A stretch of DNA of 64,000 nt, taken from Phialocephala subalpina. Taxonomy: Eukaryota; Ascomycota; Leotiomycetes; Helotiales; Mollisiaceae. Within the stretch, counting starts at the first letter, position 1. Every line of letters starts with the position of its first letter. Below the pieces are notes generated by a model that was not told the origin of the DNA, did no database searches, and saw only the letters and a program-made list of their open reading frames with translations. Made by a program: the position numbers and the translations under genes. The stretch covers positions 822,882 through 886,881 of the forward strand of contig FJOG01000011.1 of NCBI GenBank assembly GCA_900073065.1, in the 5' to 3' direction. Positions 31,758-44,047 of the stretch are shown in pieces.

Positions 31758-31758
31758 A
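31258..31758. repeat. Exact 250-bp tandem duplication
   Basis: Positions 31258-31508 are identical to 31508-31758 as far as I can read, giving a tandem repeat with a 250-bp period and one base of overlap. It covers the 3' coding region of the AT-hook gene. No difference was seen between the copies, so it is either very recent or an assembly artefact. Confidence 0.9.
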
Positions 31759-34700
31759 GAGGAGTCTTGATGGCTGTTCAGTGGTGAGACCTGAGCTGAT
31801 GGTGTTCGGTATGCTGAGAGCGTATTGGTCCTGCTTGGAGAAGAAGCAGAAAGTGGTCTCGAGACTGATGAGCTTGACGGCTCTGGTGGAGTATCGAAAC
31901 GAGCTTCGTTCGCATTATCGCCGAACACAGGTTGGCTGATGGAAGGTGCACGAGGTCGTGGATTGAAGCCTTGCTTCTGTGGAATAGGAGTGAAACCCGT
32001 TGGCTGCCTGGATTTGGACTCGATAGAGGACGAGATGTCCTGTGAAGGAAGTTCTCTAGAAGACGGCCTGCTCGAGATCGTTTCCTGGCGAGTAAAGGAT
32101 GGCTGCGGAGCTCTTGAGAGGACTGGAAGGCGTTTGGGTGGAGAGGCAGCGAGTAAGGCAGATAGGTCGAAGTGGCTAGTCTCCCTAGGCTGTGGTTTGA
32201 AGTTCGCCTTCTGAGGAATCTGCCATCCCGAAAGGTCTGCAGAGATCTCTGCATCGTCATTTATTTCTGAGCTTTGCATCCGTCGGACCGTGACTGGTTG
32301 CGATGCTATTTCTTTCGCAATGTCTTCAGGTGGAGCGAGCGTTGCTGCTGTGGGTGAGGGCGAGGGTTGAGAAAGCTCATCGCTATACACCAGGCGTTTG
32401 CTATTCTTCCTCCACGGGCTAGGAATCTTGCTGCGTCTTGGTTTCTCTACAAAGTCTCTCACTGGCTCCCGCGCTTTTGGTACTGCAGGTGATGAAGAGT
32501 TGAGAGTTTCCAGTAGCTGTCCAAAGCCTTCATCCTCATCGGCTTCCTCGTGACTTGGACTCTCGTCATCGGAATCGATGACAATGACCTTGTCAGAATT
32601 AGCAGTCTCAACCTGCTTGACAACCTCAGCACGTTCAGCGGCCCATTGCTCCTGGTTCGTAAGATAATGGTTCGGTGAAAGGCCATTTGAGTTCACATCC
32701 CGTGTGGCAGAGGCAGGTTCCACAGACACAGATATCTCTTCCTCAGCTTGCCAGCTCATATCATTCTCGCTGTGGACAGATTCGTCGACAGACCTTAGAT
32801 TTGTAAGTCGCGGATCAGAAGAATACCGACTATCCTGAGGAAGTCCCAGGCTGTACTGTTGTCTTTCCTCGGGAGACGGTGATCTTTGATGACGCGAATT
32901 ATTGTTACGAAACGGATCCTCTTGCTGGCGTACACTGCCGATGTGCTGTTGCGATGAGTTTCTCGAGAAATGAGAGCTCAAGTCGAGTTTGGGAAGAGGC
33001 CCAGCACGACGCTCAAGCAATGGGCTCGGATTCGGTGCTTGGGCAATAATCGAAGAGGATCTTCGTTCTGAAGCTGGGCTCTTGAATGGGCTTCCCAAGC
33101 TCTGTGACCTGCTTCTTGGTGATGATGGCACGACAATGTTCTGAAGCATGCGGCCAGCACGTGCAATCGGCGACAATGTCGGTCTCTGCTCTTGTGCAGG
33201 AGCGAGGATGGGCTGTGTTCTTCCCGGTTGAATCGGCGGTGGCAACGAAGGAGACGAGAATACAATAGATGGTGTTTGTGTCACGTCAGGGTTGAGCTGT
33301 CGATGTTGACGAAGATGAGCTGTGTAGGTATATCTCCGTGGTGCAATGGATGGTGGAGAAGACGGAAGTTGGGAGTGAAAAAAGAAAGAGTCGTTGGCTG
33401 TGTTGGCGGCAGCTTCTTGTCCTCCAAGTCGTGATTCTGAACCCTGTTCAGGTACAGTCTCTATAATAGAAACATCTGCAGGTGGTGAGGGCGTCTCATC
33501 AGGAGTCAAAAGACGTGTATCAGACGGACTTGTAGGGTGTGCAGGAGACACACGAAGTTGAGGAAATTGGATGTTTGATGTCTCCTCCGCCGAACGCTCC
33601 TGGGATACTGCCGCTGGAGTAGCCGCATCCAAGATTGCTGCTGGGATTGTCGAGAAAGAATCCTCATAATCGTCGTTCCATTGACTTCTGGTTGCGGATA
33701 GTCTCTTGCCGGCAGAGCTGTGCGCGGAGGTGGTCTTGATTTCACCGAGAAATTTGTTACGAAGTGGCTTCGATGAGTTCTGCTGCCGAGCTGGTGTGGC
33801 TGCTTCAAGTACTTCAGGTGCAATGCTCGAAAATGAATCATCCCCTCGAGAATTTTGGACTGAAAGCAGCCTTGAGTTCTGAGGTTTCTTTGCCGGGGTA
33901 GCAGCGGCAAGGATCTCCTCTGGGATCTCGGAGAAAGAGTCGTTGTAACAAACAGTATCATCTTGGACAGAGAGTAGGCTTTTGTTTCTCGGGGTGGCCC
34001 TGTTCGGCTTCTCGGACTGGTCTGCTGGGCTGCTCAAATGCTCTCGTAGTGAGGGAACCGAGTCAACTGATATCATACTGAAACCTTCGCTTTCCATGAT
34101 AGTGTCAAACTCGTGAAGTTCGCCAATGCCATCCTCACCTTCCTCTTCGTATTCTTCTTCTTCTTCTTCAGACTGAACCTCTTCAACCATACTCTCTTTC
34201 ACCGATTGATCAAAGTTCATCTTATCTGGAGATAGAGATGGAGATGGATAGTTGTCGCTTCTTAGTCTTGAGCTTGAAGGACGTGGAGCCTCAATAATCC
34301 GGGGACTTGACCAGCCCGTTTGGCGGGGTGTTTCGTTTCCAGGGTCGAACCTTGCTATGGTAATATCACCATCGTTATTGGAAGTTGTTGATCGGATTGT
34401 GGAATATTGCGACGGTGAGTATTGATTATTATCGTCCATTGGTTCCATTGACTCTGTTCGCTCCGTAGATTCGGACTCTCGACGATAATCAATGGCTTGC
34501 CTGCTGCTCTCATTCGCGTGCATTTCCAATTCTTCTGGGAGCAGCGACTTTCGACGCCCTCTCCCCTTCTTGCCAGCCGTACTCGAGGCTCCATCGTCCG
34601 TTACTTTCGCAGCTGGGGTTGACTTTGTGCCTTTCCGTGATCTTGACCTTGACCTTCCCTTTCCTCGATTGATCGCAACACTTCGGCCAAGCTCGAAATT

Positions 34701-35207
34701 GATATCCTCTTCATCATCTCCATCTACCAAATCCCCAATTGACTTTCTCTTTCCCCGTTTCTGGGTAGATGTACTTGCTCGACCAGTCTTCTTCGCAGGT
34801 ACAGGTGTTCCTGCAGATTTCCTTGGTCTACCTCTCCCTCTCTTCGGTGTTGCAATCTGCTGTGTTTCCTCCTCTGAATCCGACAGCCCCTTCACAGGTA
34901 TGGTGGTGGTAGTTGTGCGTTCTCGCCGCCGAGAAATAGGCCCTGGTGTTGGTGATAGACTGTTCCCGCCATTGTAGTCTGTGTATAGGTTGTCGGCATC
35001 GGATTCTCCTGCCTCGACTGTGACCCTGATCTTCTGAGGTGACAGATCACTTCCCACATCGAGTTCGAAGGTCTGCTTCTTCGGAGAACTGCTTTGATGT
35101 GACAGACTGGTTCTGACGCGTGATACGCGACGCGCTTTGGGCGGTGACTTGAATGTCTGGCTGGCGCTGAGAGGATCTGGTGAGGATTGCATGGAGGAGC
35201 CGTCCAT
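31659..35207 (-). CDS. Large AT-hook DNA-binding protein
   Basis: The main ORF runs from the ATG at 35207 (Met-Asp-Gly-Ser; the frame is open to 35237) for about 1180 aa. Most of it is disordered, Ser/Pro-rich sequence. DNA-binding features lie in the N-terminal third: an AT-hook core GRGRPRK and further basic GKGRSRSRSRKG and GKKGRGRRKS patches. A Glu-rich stretch (EEEEEEYEEEGEDG) follows. Three copies of a short motif, DSFSxIxxxxLxAATPA, lie in the middle. The C-terminus contains SUMO-interaction-like DKVIVIDSDDE and a conserved-looking SGWQIPQKANF segment. The ORF ends at TAG 31659-31661 inside the tandem duplication, in a frame other than the one of the ordered C-terminal segment (see 31179-31757). 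Chromatin binding is likely; the precise role is unknown. Confidence 0.75.
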   Translation of the reverse strand: MDGSSMQSSPDPLSASQTFKSPPKARRVSRVRTSLSHQSSSPKKQTFELDVGSDLSPQKIRVTVEAGESDADNLYTDYNGGNSLSPTPGPISRRRERTTTTTIPVKGLSDSEEETQQIATPKRGRGRPRKSAGTPVPAKKTGRASTSTQKRGKRKSIGDLVDGDDEEDINFELGRSVAINRGKGRSRSRSRKGTKSTPAAKVTDDGASSTAGKKGRGRRKSLLPEELEMHANESSRQAIDYRRESESTERTESMEPMDDNNQYSPSQYSTIRSTTSNNDGDITIARFDPGNETPRQTGWSSPRIIEAPRPSSSRLRSDNYPSPSLSPDKMNFDQSVKESMVEEVQSEEEEEEYEEEGEDGIGELHEFDTIMESEGFSMISVDSVPSLREHLSSPADQSEKPNRATPRNKSLLSVQDDTVCYNDSFSEIPEEILAAATPAKKPQNSRLLSVQNSRGDDSFSSIAPEVLEAATPARQQNSSKPLRNKFLGEIKTTSAHSSAGKRLSATRSQWNDDYEDSFSTIPAAILDAATPAAVSQERSAEETSNIQFPQLRVSPAHPTSPSDTRLLTPDETPSPPADVSIIETVPEQGSESRLGGQEAAANTANDSFFFHSQLPSSPPSIAPRRYTYTAHLRQHRQLNPDVTQTPSIVFSSPSLPPPIQPGRTQPILAPAQEQRPTLSPIARAGRMLQNIVVPSSPRSRSQSLGSPFKSPASERRSSSIIAQAPNPSPLLERRAGPLPKLDLSSHFSRNSSQQHIGSVRQQEDPFRNNNSRHQRSPSPEERQQYSLGLPQDSRYSSDPRLTNLRSVDESVHSENDMSWQAEEEISVSVEPASATRDVNSNGLSPNHYLTNQEQWAAERAEVVKQVETANSDKVIVIDSDDESPSHEEADEDEGFGQLLETLNSSSPAVPKAREPVRDFVEKPRRSKIPSPWRKNSKRLVYSDELSQPSPSPTAATLAPPEDIAKEIASQPVTVRRMQSSEINDDAEISADLSGWQIPQKANFKPQPRETSHFDLSALLAASPPKRLPVLSRAPQPSFTRQETISSRPSSRELPSQDISSSIESKSRQPTGFTPIPQKQGFNPRPRAPSISQPVFGDNANEARFDTPPEPSSSSVSRPLSASSPSRTNTLSAYRTPSAQVSPLNSHQDSSQPCHQQPGPKTTGNSSTQSSNHGRLKIRTLPP

Positions 35208-36080
35208 GTTTACTTCTGTCCCATACGACCTATACAATGCAATTCGAGTTTTTTGTTGTGAGAAAGTTGAATTGGGTATAGATGTGATGGGCGCTTAATT
35301 ATTTGAGTGCTCATTCGTGTACAAAAATATGTTGCGTTTTCATAATTGTTGTGTTTGGAGAGACAGAGCCATGTCTTGAATGTAAACAAGCTGGCGCTAA
35401 CACGGAGAAACTACGGTTAAACCGCGACCTTTGCACCCTCACACGTGATGTTACAGGCAAACTTCGAGCAGGCTGGCGGAATCATAGGAAAGCGACAGCT
35501 CAAAGTCCCAAGTAGTAGGGAACATTAGAAACTGAGGAAAGTCTTCAAGTCAACCTAAGACTTTTAATATTGAATAAATAAACGCTCACTTCTTCGGCAA
35601 ACACTTCTAGAGTTTGATTGCAAAGTGCTTTGGTTTCTGGGACATTGTGCATCTCTCAATTCCCTCACTCCAGAACGCTGTGTGCCGCTTTTACTCGATA
35701 TTAGGAGTAAGATAGCCTCTCGGCCGAATTTTATCAATTCATTGTTGAAAGATCAATAAGGTAAATTTCATAAAAGCTGTTTCGATGGCTTCGGATGTTG
35801 CAATACACGACGACAGAGTTTGGAGCATCTTGATTCTTGAATGTCTTGCCTTCAAGGCGAACAATACAATACATGTCAATAACTCACTGAACGTCCAGCA
35901 TTCCCTTATAAAAATCTTCAATCTGACAATAGGCACATTATGGAGAACAGCTGGATAAAGAGCGAGAGGTATTCACAAGATGCGGCGCTCGTAGAAATCA
36001 TTTCATTCATAATTCATATATCCATTTCCCACGCTCCTATTCCAACAATGCAATATCCAAACATTTCGTCCACTCATACT
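35208..36080. other. Intergenic region, no gene seen
   Basis: Upstream of the AT-hook gene and 3' of the AsaB-like gene. The region 35500-35950 is A/T-rich. No RNA gene or repeat was recognised. Confidence 0.45.
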
Positions 36081-37010
36081 TTATGGACCAAAAACCAAGG
36101 CTCGAACTTCAATGCTCTCTCTCCCAATCGCCCCCTCGGGAGTGCGTTTATCGTGGAAAGCCGTATGTGGTACACGTCCACCAAGAACCTTTGTACCATC
36201 CTTGAATGCTTCGCTGTCAAAGCACTCCAAGAACAATCTCTCGTCATTTCGCATGCCAGATAGGTAATGCCATTTCTGGCCCTTATTGAATCGGATACCA
36301 GCTGTTTCTCCAGTTCTGTGTGGATATCTGTGTTCGATCGGAATAAGGTCTTCGTCCTTCAGCGAGGAAGAGCTTGCAAAGCCAAGAGGATTGGCTTGAA
36401 CTGGCCCGTTCAATGGCCGCCAGATGTTGATGATACGGTATCGACCTTGCAGAAGCTTCTCAGCTTCTTCAGGAAGATGGAGCTTAACTCTCTCGGTTGC
36501 CGACTTCCTCGTCTGGTCGATATGTACTCTTGTAACAGGCGCGCGATGTGCGTTTGGATTGCTTCTGCGGATGGTATGGTCGAAGATAAAGACCTTGTTG
36601 CTTCCTGGAACATTGTCAAGCAGTAGCTTCTCGACTTCGGGATAATAGTTGGCTTTGATCGAGTCGTCGTCGACAAAGTCTCGTTCTGCTGAGTCTGGTA
36701 GGTTCGAAACAACCTTGAAAGCGTCCTTGTCGAGAGTATATTCCGATTCATGTCCACGAATGTCCACAATGGGTACGTCCACGTCGAAGTCGCCAAAGTT
36801 TCTTTGTGGTGTGCCCTCGTGTTGTTTCTCAACGTAGTTGTGGGGTTTGTCACCATTCTCGGGAGGTCTGAAGTAGTTCAAGGTGACAGTGGTATCGCCA
36901 CGGGGGATGTAATTGTTGTTTGTTGTGGCATTGGGGTCGTGTGCTGCTTCAGCTCTTGCAGATTGAGAGAGATTGTGTGCCGCGGTGGCTTGGAGTGTTG
37001 CTGTCGCCAT
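36081..37010 (-). CDS. AsaB/GA4-desaturase-like oxidoreductase
   Basis: One exon encodes 309 aa with no signal peptide. The sequence resembles a fungal family annotated as GA4 desaturase or AsaB-like hydroxylase/desaturase: an early TTVTLNYFRPPENGDKPHNY segment, NFGDFDVDVPIVDIRG, KVFIFDHTIRRS, then TRVHIDQT (a His-x-Asp pair that may bind iron) and YRIINIWRPLNGPVQANPL, ending with HTAFHDKRTP and VRALVFGP. The family is thought to be related to 2-oxoglutarate/Fe(II) oxygenases. Members occur both in secondary-metabolite clusters and alone; no cluster genes adjoin this one. The ATG at 37010 is chosen over the open frame to 37181 since the upstream part is not conserved-looking. Substrate unknown. 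Confidence 0.72.
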   Translation of the reverse strand: MATATLQATAAHNLSQSARAEAAHDPNATTNNNYIPRGDTTVTLNYFRPPENGDKPHNYVEKQHEGTPQRNFGDFDVDVPIVDIRGHESEYTLDKDAFKVVSNLPDSAERDFVDDDSIKANYYPEVEKLLLDNVPGSNKVFIFDHTIRRSNPNAHRAPVTRVHIDQTRKSATERVKLHLPEEAEKLLQGRYRIINIWRPLNGPVQANPLGFASSSSLKDEDLIPIEHRYPHRTGETAGIRFNKGQKWHYLSGMRNDERLFLECFDSEAFKDGTKVLGGRVPHTAFHDKRTPEGAIGRESIEVRALVFGP

Positions 37011-37701
37011 TGCGCTTGAAGATTTAGGAGAATATTCGATGGATAAAGATTCGAAGAAGTCTGCCTTGCAAGTTGACTTGTTGTATGGGTATTCGAATGT
37101 CTGCACCAGAGGTGATGTCAGTCGATAGCTGAAGAGGATAGCAAATATATAGTGGTGCAGAGACGGTCTCTCCTTGGGCACGTCATTGTCCCTTAGAAAT
37201 CATCTGGGGATTACAAAAGCAATAGCAGCTGTACTTCCCCGCCGGTATATCTGCCGAGGATGTAAGGAGAGTTGATTTGTCGCTGACTGAAAGGCGTGTT
37301 ATTTCCGAGCCCAGTGAGCACGCGATTTTCTGGAACGATCGAAACGAGCTTTGTTCAAGCCATGATAGAAACACTCTAGGTGTGGCGAACTTTGAATGGA
37401 CTGTATCACGTGAGGGCAAACTTTATCAATTTAAGTGGTGCGTCGCCATACACAACCTACCGGAATTCTTCCTTCACTTTGCGTTCACTCATCTCCCATT
37501 GTCTCACTCTCTTAATGTTAAAACAAGCTGTGTTATGACAACATCACAGCAGAGGAAGAAACTCAACACGCAACATGTAATTATGTACGAATCCAAGTCC
37601 GAGTATTATTATGCTTTCTTGATATTCTTGCTTCGATAGTTCATGACCAGCTCCCTCCTCCGAATGTCGGAGCTCAACTTGGACATTCAAATCTGCATTG
37701 T
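37011..37701. other. Intergenic region, no gene seen
   Basis: Lies between the AsaB-like gene's start and the 3' end of the next minus-strand gene. No feature recognised. Confidence 0.4.
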
Positions 37702-38187
37702 CTACTTTGGGCCCAATTGATAATCACTCCTCACCCTCGTACAACTGTACTTGGACATATCTACCCCATCCTTTTCATCCTGCTTCATCCGCTTCATCAA
37801 TTTCTCGTTATGCACCTTGATCTGCTCTGCTATCTTTTTCTTCTCCTCCTCAGTATGATTCGGCGGTTTTGATTCTTCATCCGGCTCGTATAACTGCTTC
37901 CTATCAACTACCTTGGTGCCGTCCACGCCGCGAAATTTGTCTTCGATTTCTCGAGACCATTCTTGGCGATCGAGTAGTTCTTTGATCAGGGCTGGAGAAA
38001 GGCCAATGGCGTCGATTACATTGCGCTTGTCGTCGAATCCGCGAAGAACGCCGTCGGTGCCGAGCTTGCAGCAGCCTTTGGGATGATGTTTAAGTGCGCG
38101 GAAGACGTCGCTGACTGAGGTATAAGACTGCTGAATGTCAATCGCGTTGCTGAAGATTCAGTACGACCGTCTTACAGAAGTTGACAT
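37702..38187 (-). CDS. Small conserved-looking protein of unknown function
   Basis: Two exons (38187-38176 and 38130-37702) encode 146 aa. The first exon contributes only Met-Ser-Thr-Ser before a GTAAGA donor; the acceptor is ATTCAG. I do not recognise the family. The N-terminal half looks ordered (SVSDVFRALKHHPKGCC, GFDDKRNVIDAIGLSPALI), the C-terminal half is Lys/Glu-rich and helical, probably a coiled coil (EEKKKIAEQIKVHNEKLMKR), and it ends SDYQLGPK. No signal peptide or membrane segment is present. A soluble small protein that joins a complex is plausible, but this is inference. Confidence 0.65.
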
Positions 38188-38530
38188 TTTGAATTACTTT
38201 GAAGTAGTGAAGTACAATGGATTAGAGTACGTTCCGAAGTATGATTGTAAGTTCACAATAATGGTTCAAAAATTTCTAAGAGGGGAGAAACTCGAGCGCT
38301 GATATGCTTTTAGATAATCGTCCCGCAAGATTTAGGCTGCAATCTTCTGATCGGCATGTTGGCATGCATTTTCGAGGCACTGCCCCTAAGAACACTGTCT
38401 CGCTAAGATAGCCTTATTCTGAAATATTGCTATCCACGAATCTCATTGCACATTAACTTCCGTCACAAGAGCATAGCTGCGGGGTACATTTCCCTTGCAA
38501 TGAAGCAATCCCATTCTATTTGATCTCAAC
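38188..38530. other. Intergenic region, no gene seen
   Basis: Short gap between two minus-strand genes, moderately A/T-rich, no feature recognised. Confidence 0.4.
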
Positions 38531-39808
<1,278 letters not shown>

Positions 39809-40902
39809 GTTGGCGTGTCGTCTTGAGAGTCGGGATAAAATGCAGAAGGAATAGGCGTAGAGAAGATGAAGAGAAGGGTAATGGCACTGAAATTTGGATC
39901 AGAGGGGAAGAAAAAACTTTGAAACTGACATGGCCTTTATCCCTCCATCACTCTGAGTCAAATCACTTGATCAGATTGACTTTTGGTGTCTCCCTTCTAC
40001 GTACTGTCGGAGATCCTTTCGCGATTACCAACACATTTCGCCAATGTGATGCTATATTCTTCATGGGGGAGCATCAAAATGAATGCTTACTGATCACCTT
40101 CGAACGGACCGCCGTCCCCGTTTTGTCTTCTGCAAAAGAGAAGGTGCGATCCAGTGTGGAAATTATTTGAGAACTTCGACCTCGCAAAGCTAACCCAAAG
40201 TAGATGGGGAGAAAATGACATCGCCACACAACGCCTTCTCCAAGTATTTTGATTTTTATTCCAAAATTGTATGTACGTCGAGTTTGCTAAAACTCTTCTA
40301 GCAAGATCGTTGAACCCGAAGATGGACATTCTTCTGCCTTCAGCATTGAAAAGTGAAGACCGGCGATGTTCTCGATCTCCCAACGTCGCTGGGACTTTCT
40401 CGACCCACTTTCTCGACCACCAACGATCATTGGCTGGTACCAGGGTTTTTACGGCATGCAGTATCTCAGTCCAACCTGGCTTCCTTGATTCAATTTACTG
40501 TCCTTGACAAGCTGGGAGATTGAAAAGGCTGCTACCAGTAATCGTGCCTAGACGAAAGTCCCGTACCTCATCTAGAGAACACAAGGATGGCTCTTTGTAT
40601 CTCGGAAAGAATGGTTGGTTGAGACGGACATACATTTGAGGAAATTGTAAGATGGCAGTGTCTCAGTTTTACCGCTTGGTTTTGTTGGTTCCTCGCACGA
40701 GTCTTCTTCGTTTGCTCGATCCGGAACCAATGCGGGCGGCACATTGCCAAGTGGTTTCTTGACGTTTTTGGAGAATGACCGCCTGCTGCTAGCGTCGCTG
40801 TGAGGCTCCCTCGGATTCGCGTCCTGCAACCCCCTTTCTTCATTCCTTTCCATCCCTCTCGAAACACTGTGCTACTATCTCAAATCGGTACGCTTCTGAG
40901 CG
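39809..40902. other. Intergenic region, no gene seen
   Basis: Upstream of the OYE gene and 3' of the HET pseudogene. Several short ORFs overlap on both strands without splice structure or motifs. Confidence 0.45.
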
Positions 40903-43077
40903 CTATCTGATGTTGATCACATAGCTTCTCCTTCCCTTCTTACCTCGCAACATTTCAATGTAGTCGAACGCATTCAGTTCAAACCCATTCCCGTAAAGGG
41001 CCTTCTCGTATTCCCCCGAATTATCAGCTCCAAGCACGTGGAAACGACCAATCCGTTTGTAAATTCCCCGTTCATTGCTTACACGTTGAAGGATTAAACC
41101 TTCATAGTGTCCAATATCGGCGGGAAAACGAGTGGGAAGTAGAGTAACCACGAGGACGTCGTTGGTCGATGGTTTGAAAGAGTCGAAGAAAGCAGCAACG
41201 TGAAAGAACATACCAGGCATGACAACGGAGAAATGGTTCTCGTGCCCATCGTCCCGCTGCATGCTAACATGACTGACCCAGCCTGCGATCTGTAGGATCG
41301 CATCGGATATCTGTCCAAACCGATTTGTTGAGGTGTAGCTGATGTCGATTTTTTTTAACTTCCGCATACGTAAAGCGATCTGAAACGGGAAGCCAATCCA
41401 GGAGGACCCCACCATCGATGGAAGCCCAGGACCAAGTTGGCGCAATGTAAGGCGACGATTTTCTTGCCTTGCACCATTCCTGACGCCCCAGCATAACCGA
41501 CTTTCCAGCCCTCTCCTCCATAATCCTGCCACATACTCATCATCAACCTCGGTCGACATGATTTTGGCCAGACCAGATATAGCAGTAAATTTGTCCTTTG
41601 TCAATGTCAGCTTCGTGGGAGAATATGCCTGAATAAGATATGACCAAATGCCCGTCTTTCTGTCCTCTGAGGTTTCGAAACCCAGTTCCCATGACTGAAT
41701 GGAGTAGGCAGTTGACGATAGGTGATAGGGTAAACACTCGCAGAAACTGTGCTTGTCACAATTCCAGAAGACTTGCGTTCGGGTGAAAAACAAGTTTCGG
41801 TGAGGAAGCACACGTTCTTGTAACGCCCAGCCTCGAGATGCAAGCGCGAATTTGCCCATTCACCAATGTATGTCTCTTGGTAATAATCGTACAGGGTGTC
41901 TTTGAACAGCACTTGGCACACCTAATTGGCATCTCTTGCAATGAACAACCCTGCGCTCCCATCAATCCCTCCCGAGGCTGCAATATTGATGCTTGAGTTT
42001 CCATAGACGCTACTCATTCGTGATGCCTCGATATTCCAGTCGTTAGGATAGTCCTGAATGATGCATAACGAATCAATCCATAGGTATTGAAATCCAAGGT
42101 AGCGGGTTGTGTAGATTGCATCTCGAAATGACTTCGTCAATACCGTAGGTGGCACATGTTCTCGGAAAGTTGCAACATTCTCCCTCTTCAGGGTTTCGAA
42201 TTGGAAAGAGCCCCAGCAGTGGCTTAGACTTGCATACTCGGGACACCCATCCAGCTCCTTGGAGAGGCATAGACGAACCCTGTTATCACCGAGAAACAGC
42301 AGTCTTGTAGGTAGCTCGCGATGTCCATTCGTCATGCAACAGTCAAACCTTGCACATCTTTGCAACCACATTTTTGCTAATGGTAAGGCAACCCTGGAAC
42401 TCATATCCGAAGAAGCCGAGGCGTCATAGTATTTAGCTACGTAAAAGTATCAGTTTACGATATTCTTCCATCAAGCAGAGATTTATCTTACTTCTGCGAA
42501 CAGCTGGCGCCAATTCGACCGCGAGACATCGATACTTCTCCCGAAATGCATTATTGACATGGCAATTCTCCTGAGATTGAACTCTGATGCGGCCCCAGCA
42601 CTTGTCTTACTCTTTGACAAAAATGCTGAGTTGTATCGTATTCTCTGAATGCTTTAGTCCACGAATAAGATCTGGAAAAGCACAAGCTGCCACAAACTGA
42701 GCACATATTCCGCAAACCCCTTCTGCCGATGCCTTTAGATCTGACTGGCCGTCATAATGCTCGAAATCCTGGGGCCACCTGTCTTTGCCAACCTCAGATG
42801 GATTGAATTGGTCGAGTGCATTCTGGCAATATTTGCAACAATTTGATGGACGCCGCTCCTCAAGTTCAAAATAGTCCTGGCATTTAGGAAGCAAGGAGGA
42901 GACATTGTATTGCTCCTCATCAGCCCTCAGAGCCTGTTCCGACACCACACGAACAGGGGACTTTCCTTCTTCGTTTCGAATTCTTTCTTTCCTATCCTCT
43001 GCTTTTGCTTCTGGGCCTTTGGTCGGCCTGTACCGCGATGTTGACCTGGCCTTCCTTCTTTGAATTTTGTCTTCCAT
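40903..43077 (-). pseudogene. HET-domain (heterokaryon incompatibility) pseudogene
   Basis: The minus strand holds an almost complete HET-domain gene with several breaks. The N-terminal part (43077-42610: basic start, then a Cys-rich region, CCKYCQNALDQF and GVCGICAQFVA) ends in TAA at 42607-42609, yet the same frame continues protein-like beyond. An intron of 55 bp (42437-42491) leads to the HET core: YASLSHCWG, YLWIDSLCIIQD, SSINIAASGG. A TAG at 41922-41924 interrupts before CQVLFKDTLYDYY. A frameshift near 41845-41862 then moves to the frame carrying ASRGWALQERVLPHRN and the long C-terminus to 40903. I found no intron removing these lesions. Intact HET proteins trigger cell death on non-self fusion; this copy is probably inactive. 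Confidence 0.72.
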
Positions 43078-44047
43078 TCTCTTGCTTCCTAGCGATCTCA
43101 ATCTTTCCCTTCTCCTCCTCCTGTATCTGGCTGTACTTATTTCTCTCCGCCTCCTTCTTTTCTGTTGCCAGTTGATTCATCTCCAGGGCTTCGAACTCAG
43201 CGGCAAGGCTGCGCTAGCCCTGCCCTTTTCCATACTTACTCGCAACGATATCGACGCCATCCCATCTTCAAGAGTACTCGGTGTGTCAAAGCCAGGCTGC
43301 GCTATGGATATACTTTATGAAAAGGTCGACGGATTTGATCGGGGATATCCAGACTCAGAGTCATGGGAAGTTCCAGGTAGCCGCTGGTTCTCACCAACGT
43401 GGCGCAGCTGCAGCAATACCCTGCTTCTTACAGGCGAGAACGTCTAATCCGCCTTAAGGGTCACGAGACCCTTGTATTTGCCCAAAAATCCACGCAGTTG
43501 AGATCAGCGAACACTTTGTTATGGATCCTTCGGTGGAGCCAGAGAACCACAGAACTTGTTGCTTTTTTTGCTACTAGAAGTTGTAGATATGGTACAGAAA
43601 ATGGTCGGGCCGGCTCCAGAAGTCCTTTGCAACGTGCGAGGAAATAAGGATCACAAGCTCGCTCGATCATCGCGACCGTAATGTACTGTACATTCCCAAC
43701 ACGATTCATAGCAAGGATTGGAAACATGAAAAGCAATCATTATCTATTTGCTTCTGTTTCTGTTTCTGTTTCAGCGACAGTAACAGTACTGAAATATTTC
43801 AGCACAAGATCAGCGCAAAGCTGAAATCCATGGTATTCCCATCCATCCGTCCAGCTAGCCAGCCAGCCAGCCATAACGCCCAAAATTCTTATTGTAATGC
43901 AATGCCACTCCATATGAACACAATGTAAGTCAACGACCGACCAACCAGTTCAAAACACCTCTATACCTATGGAGATGATGCTCTCAGGGGACTATGACTT
44001 CGTAACGCTTCATGAAAATGCAATCAACTAATCAAAAGGCCACCTCA
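43078..44047. other. Intergenic region with two short microsatellites
   Basis: No gene is supported. A TTTCTG-type repeat lies at about 43751-43772 and a CCAG repeat at about 43855-43872. The right part is the 3' flank of SDS3. ORFs at 43067-43736 are shadows or unordered. Confidence 0.45.

Noticed and set aside
32459..33265. Several His/Arg/Leu-rich minus-strand ORFs within the AT-hook gene
   Set aside because: They are out-of-frame shadows of the long ORF.
34492..34977. 161-codon plus-strand ORF
   Set aside because: Antisense of the basic, Ser-rich N-terminus of the AT-hook protein; hydrophobic composition arises from the complementary codons.
43746..43875. Short tandem TTTCTG and CCAG runs, considered as a CRISPR-like array
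   Set aside because: Units are 4-6 bp without spacers; ordinary microsatellites in a eukaryotic genome.
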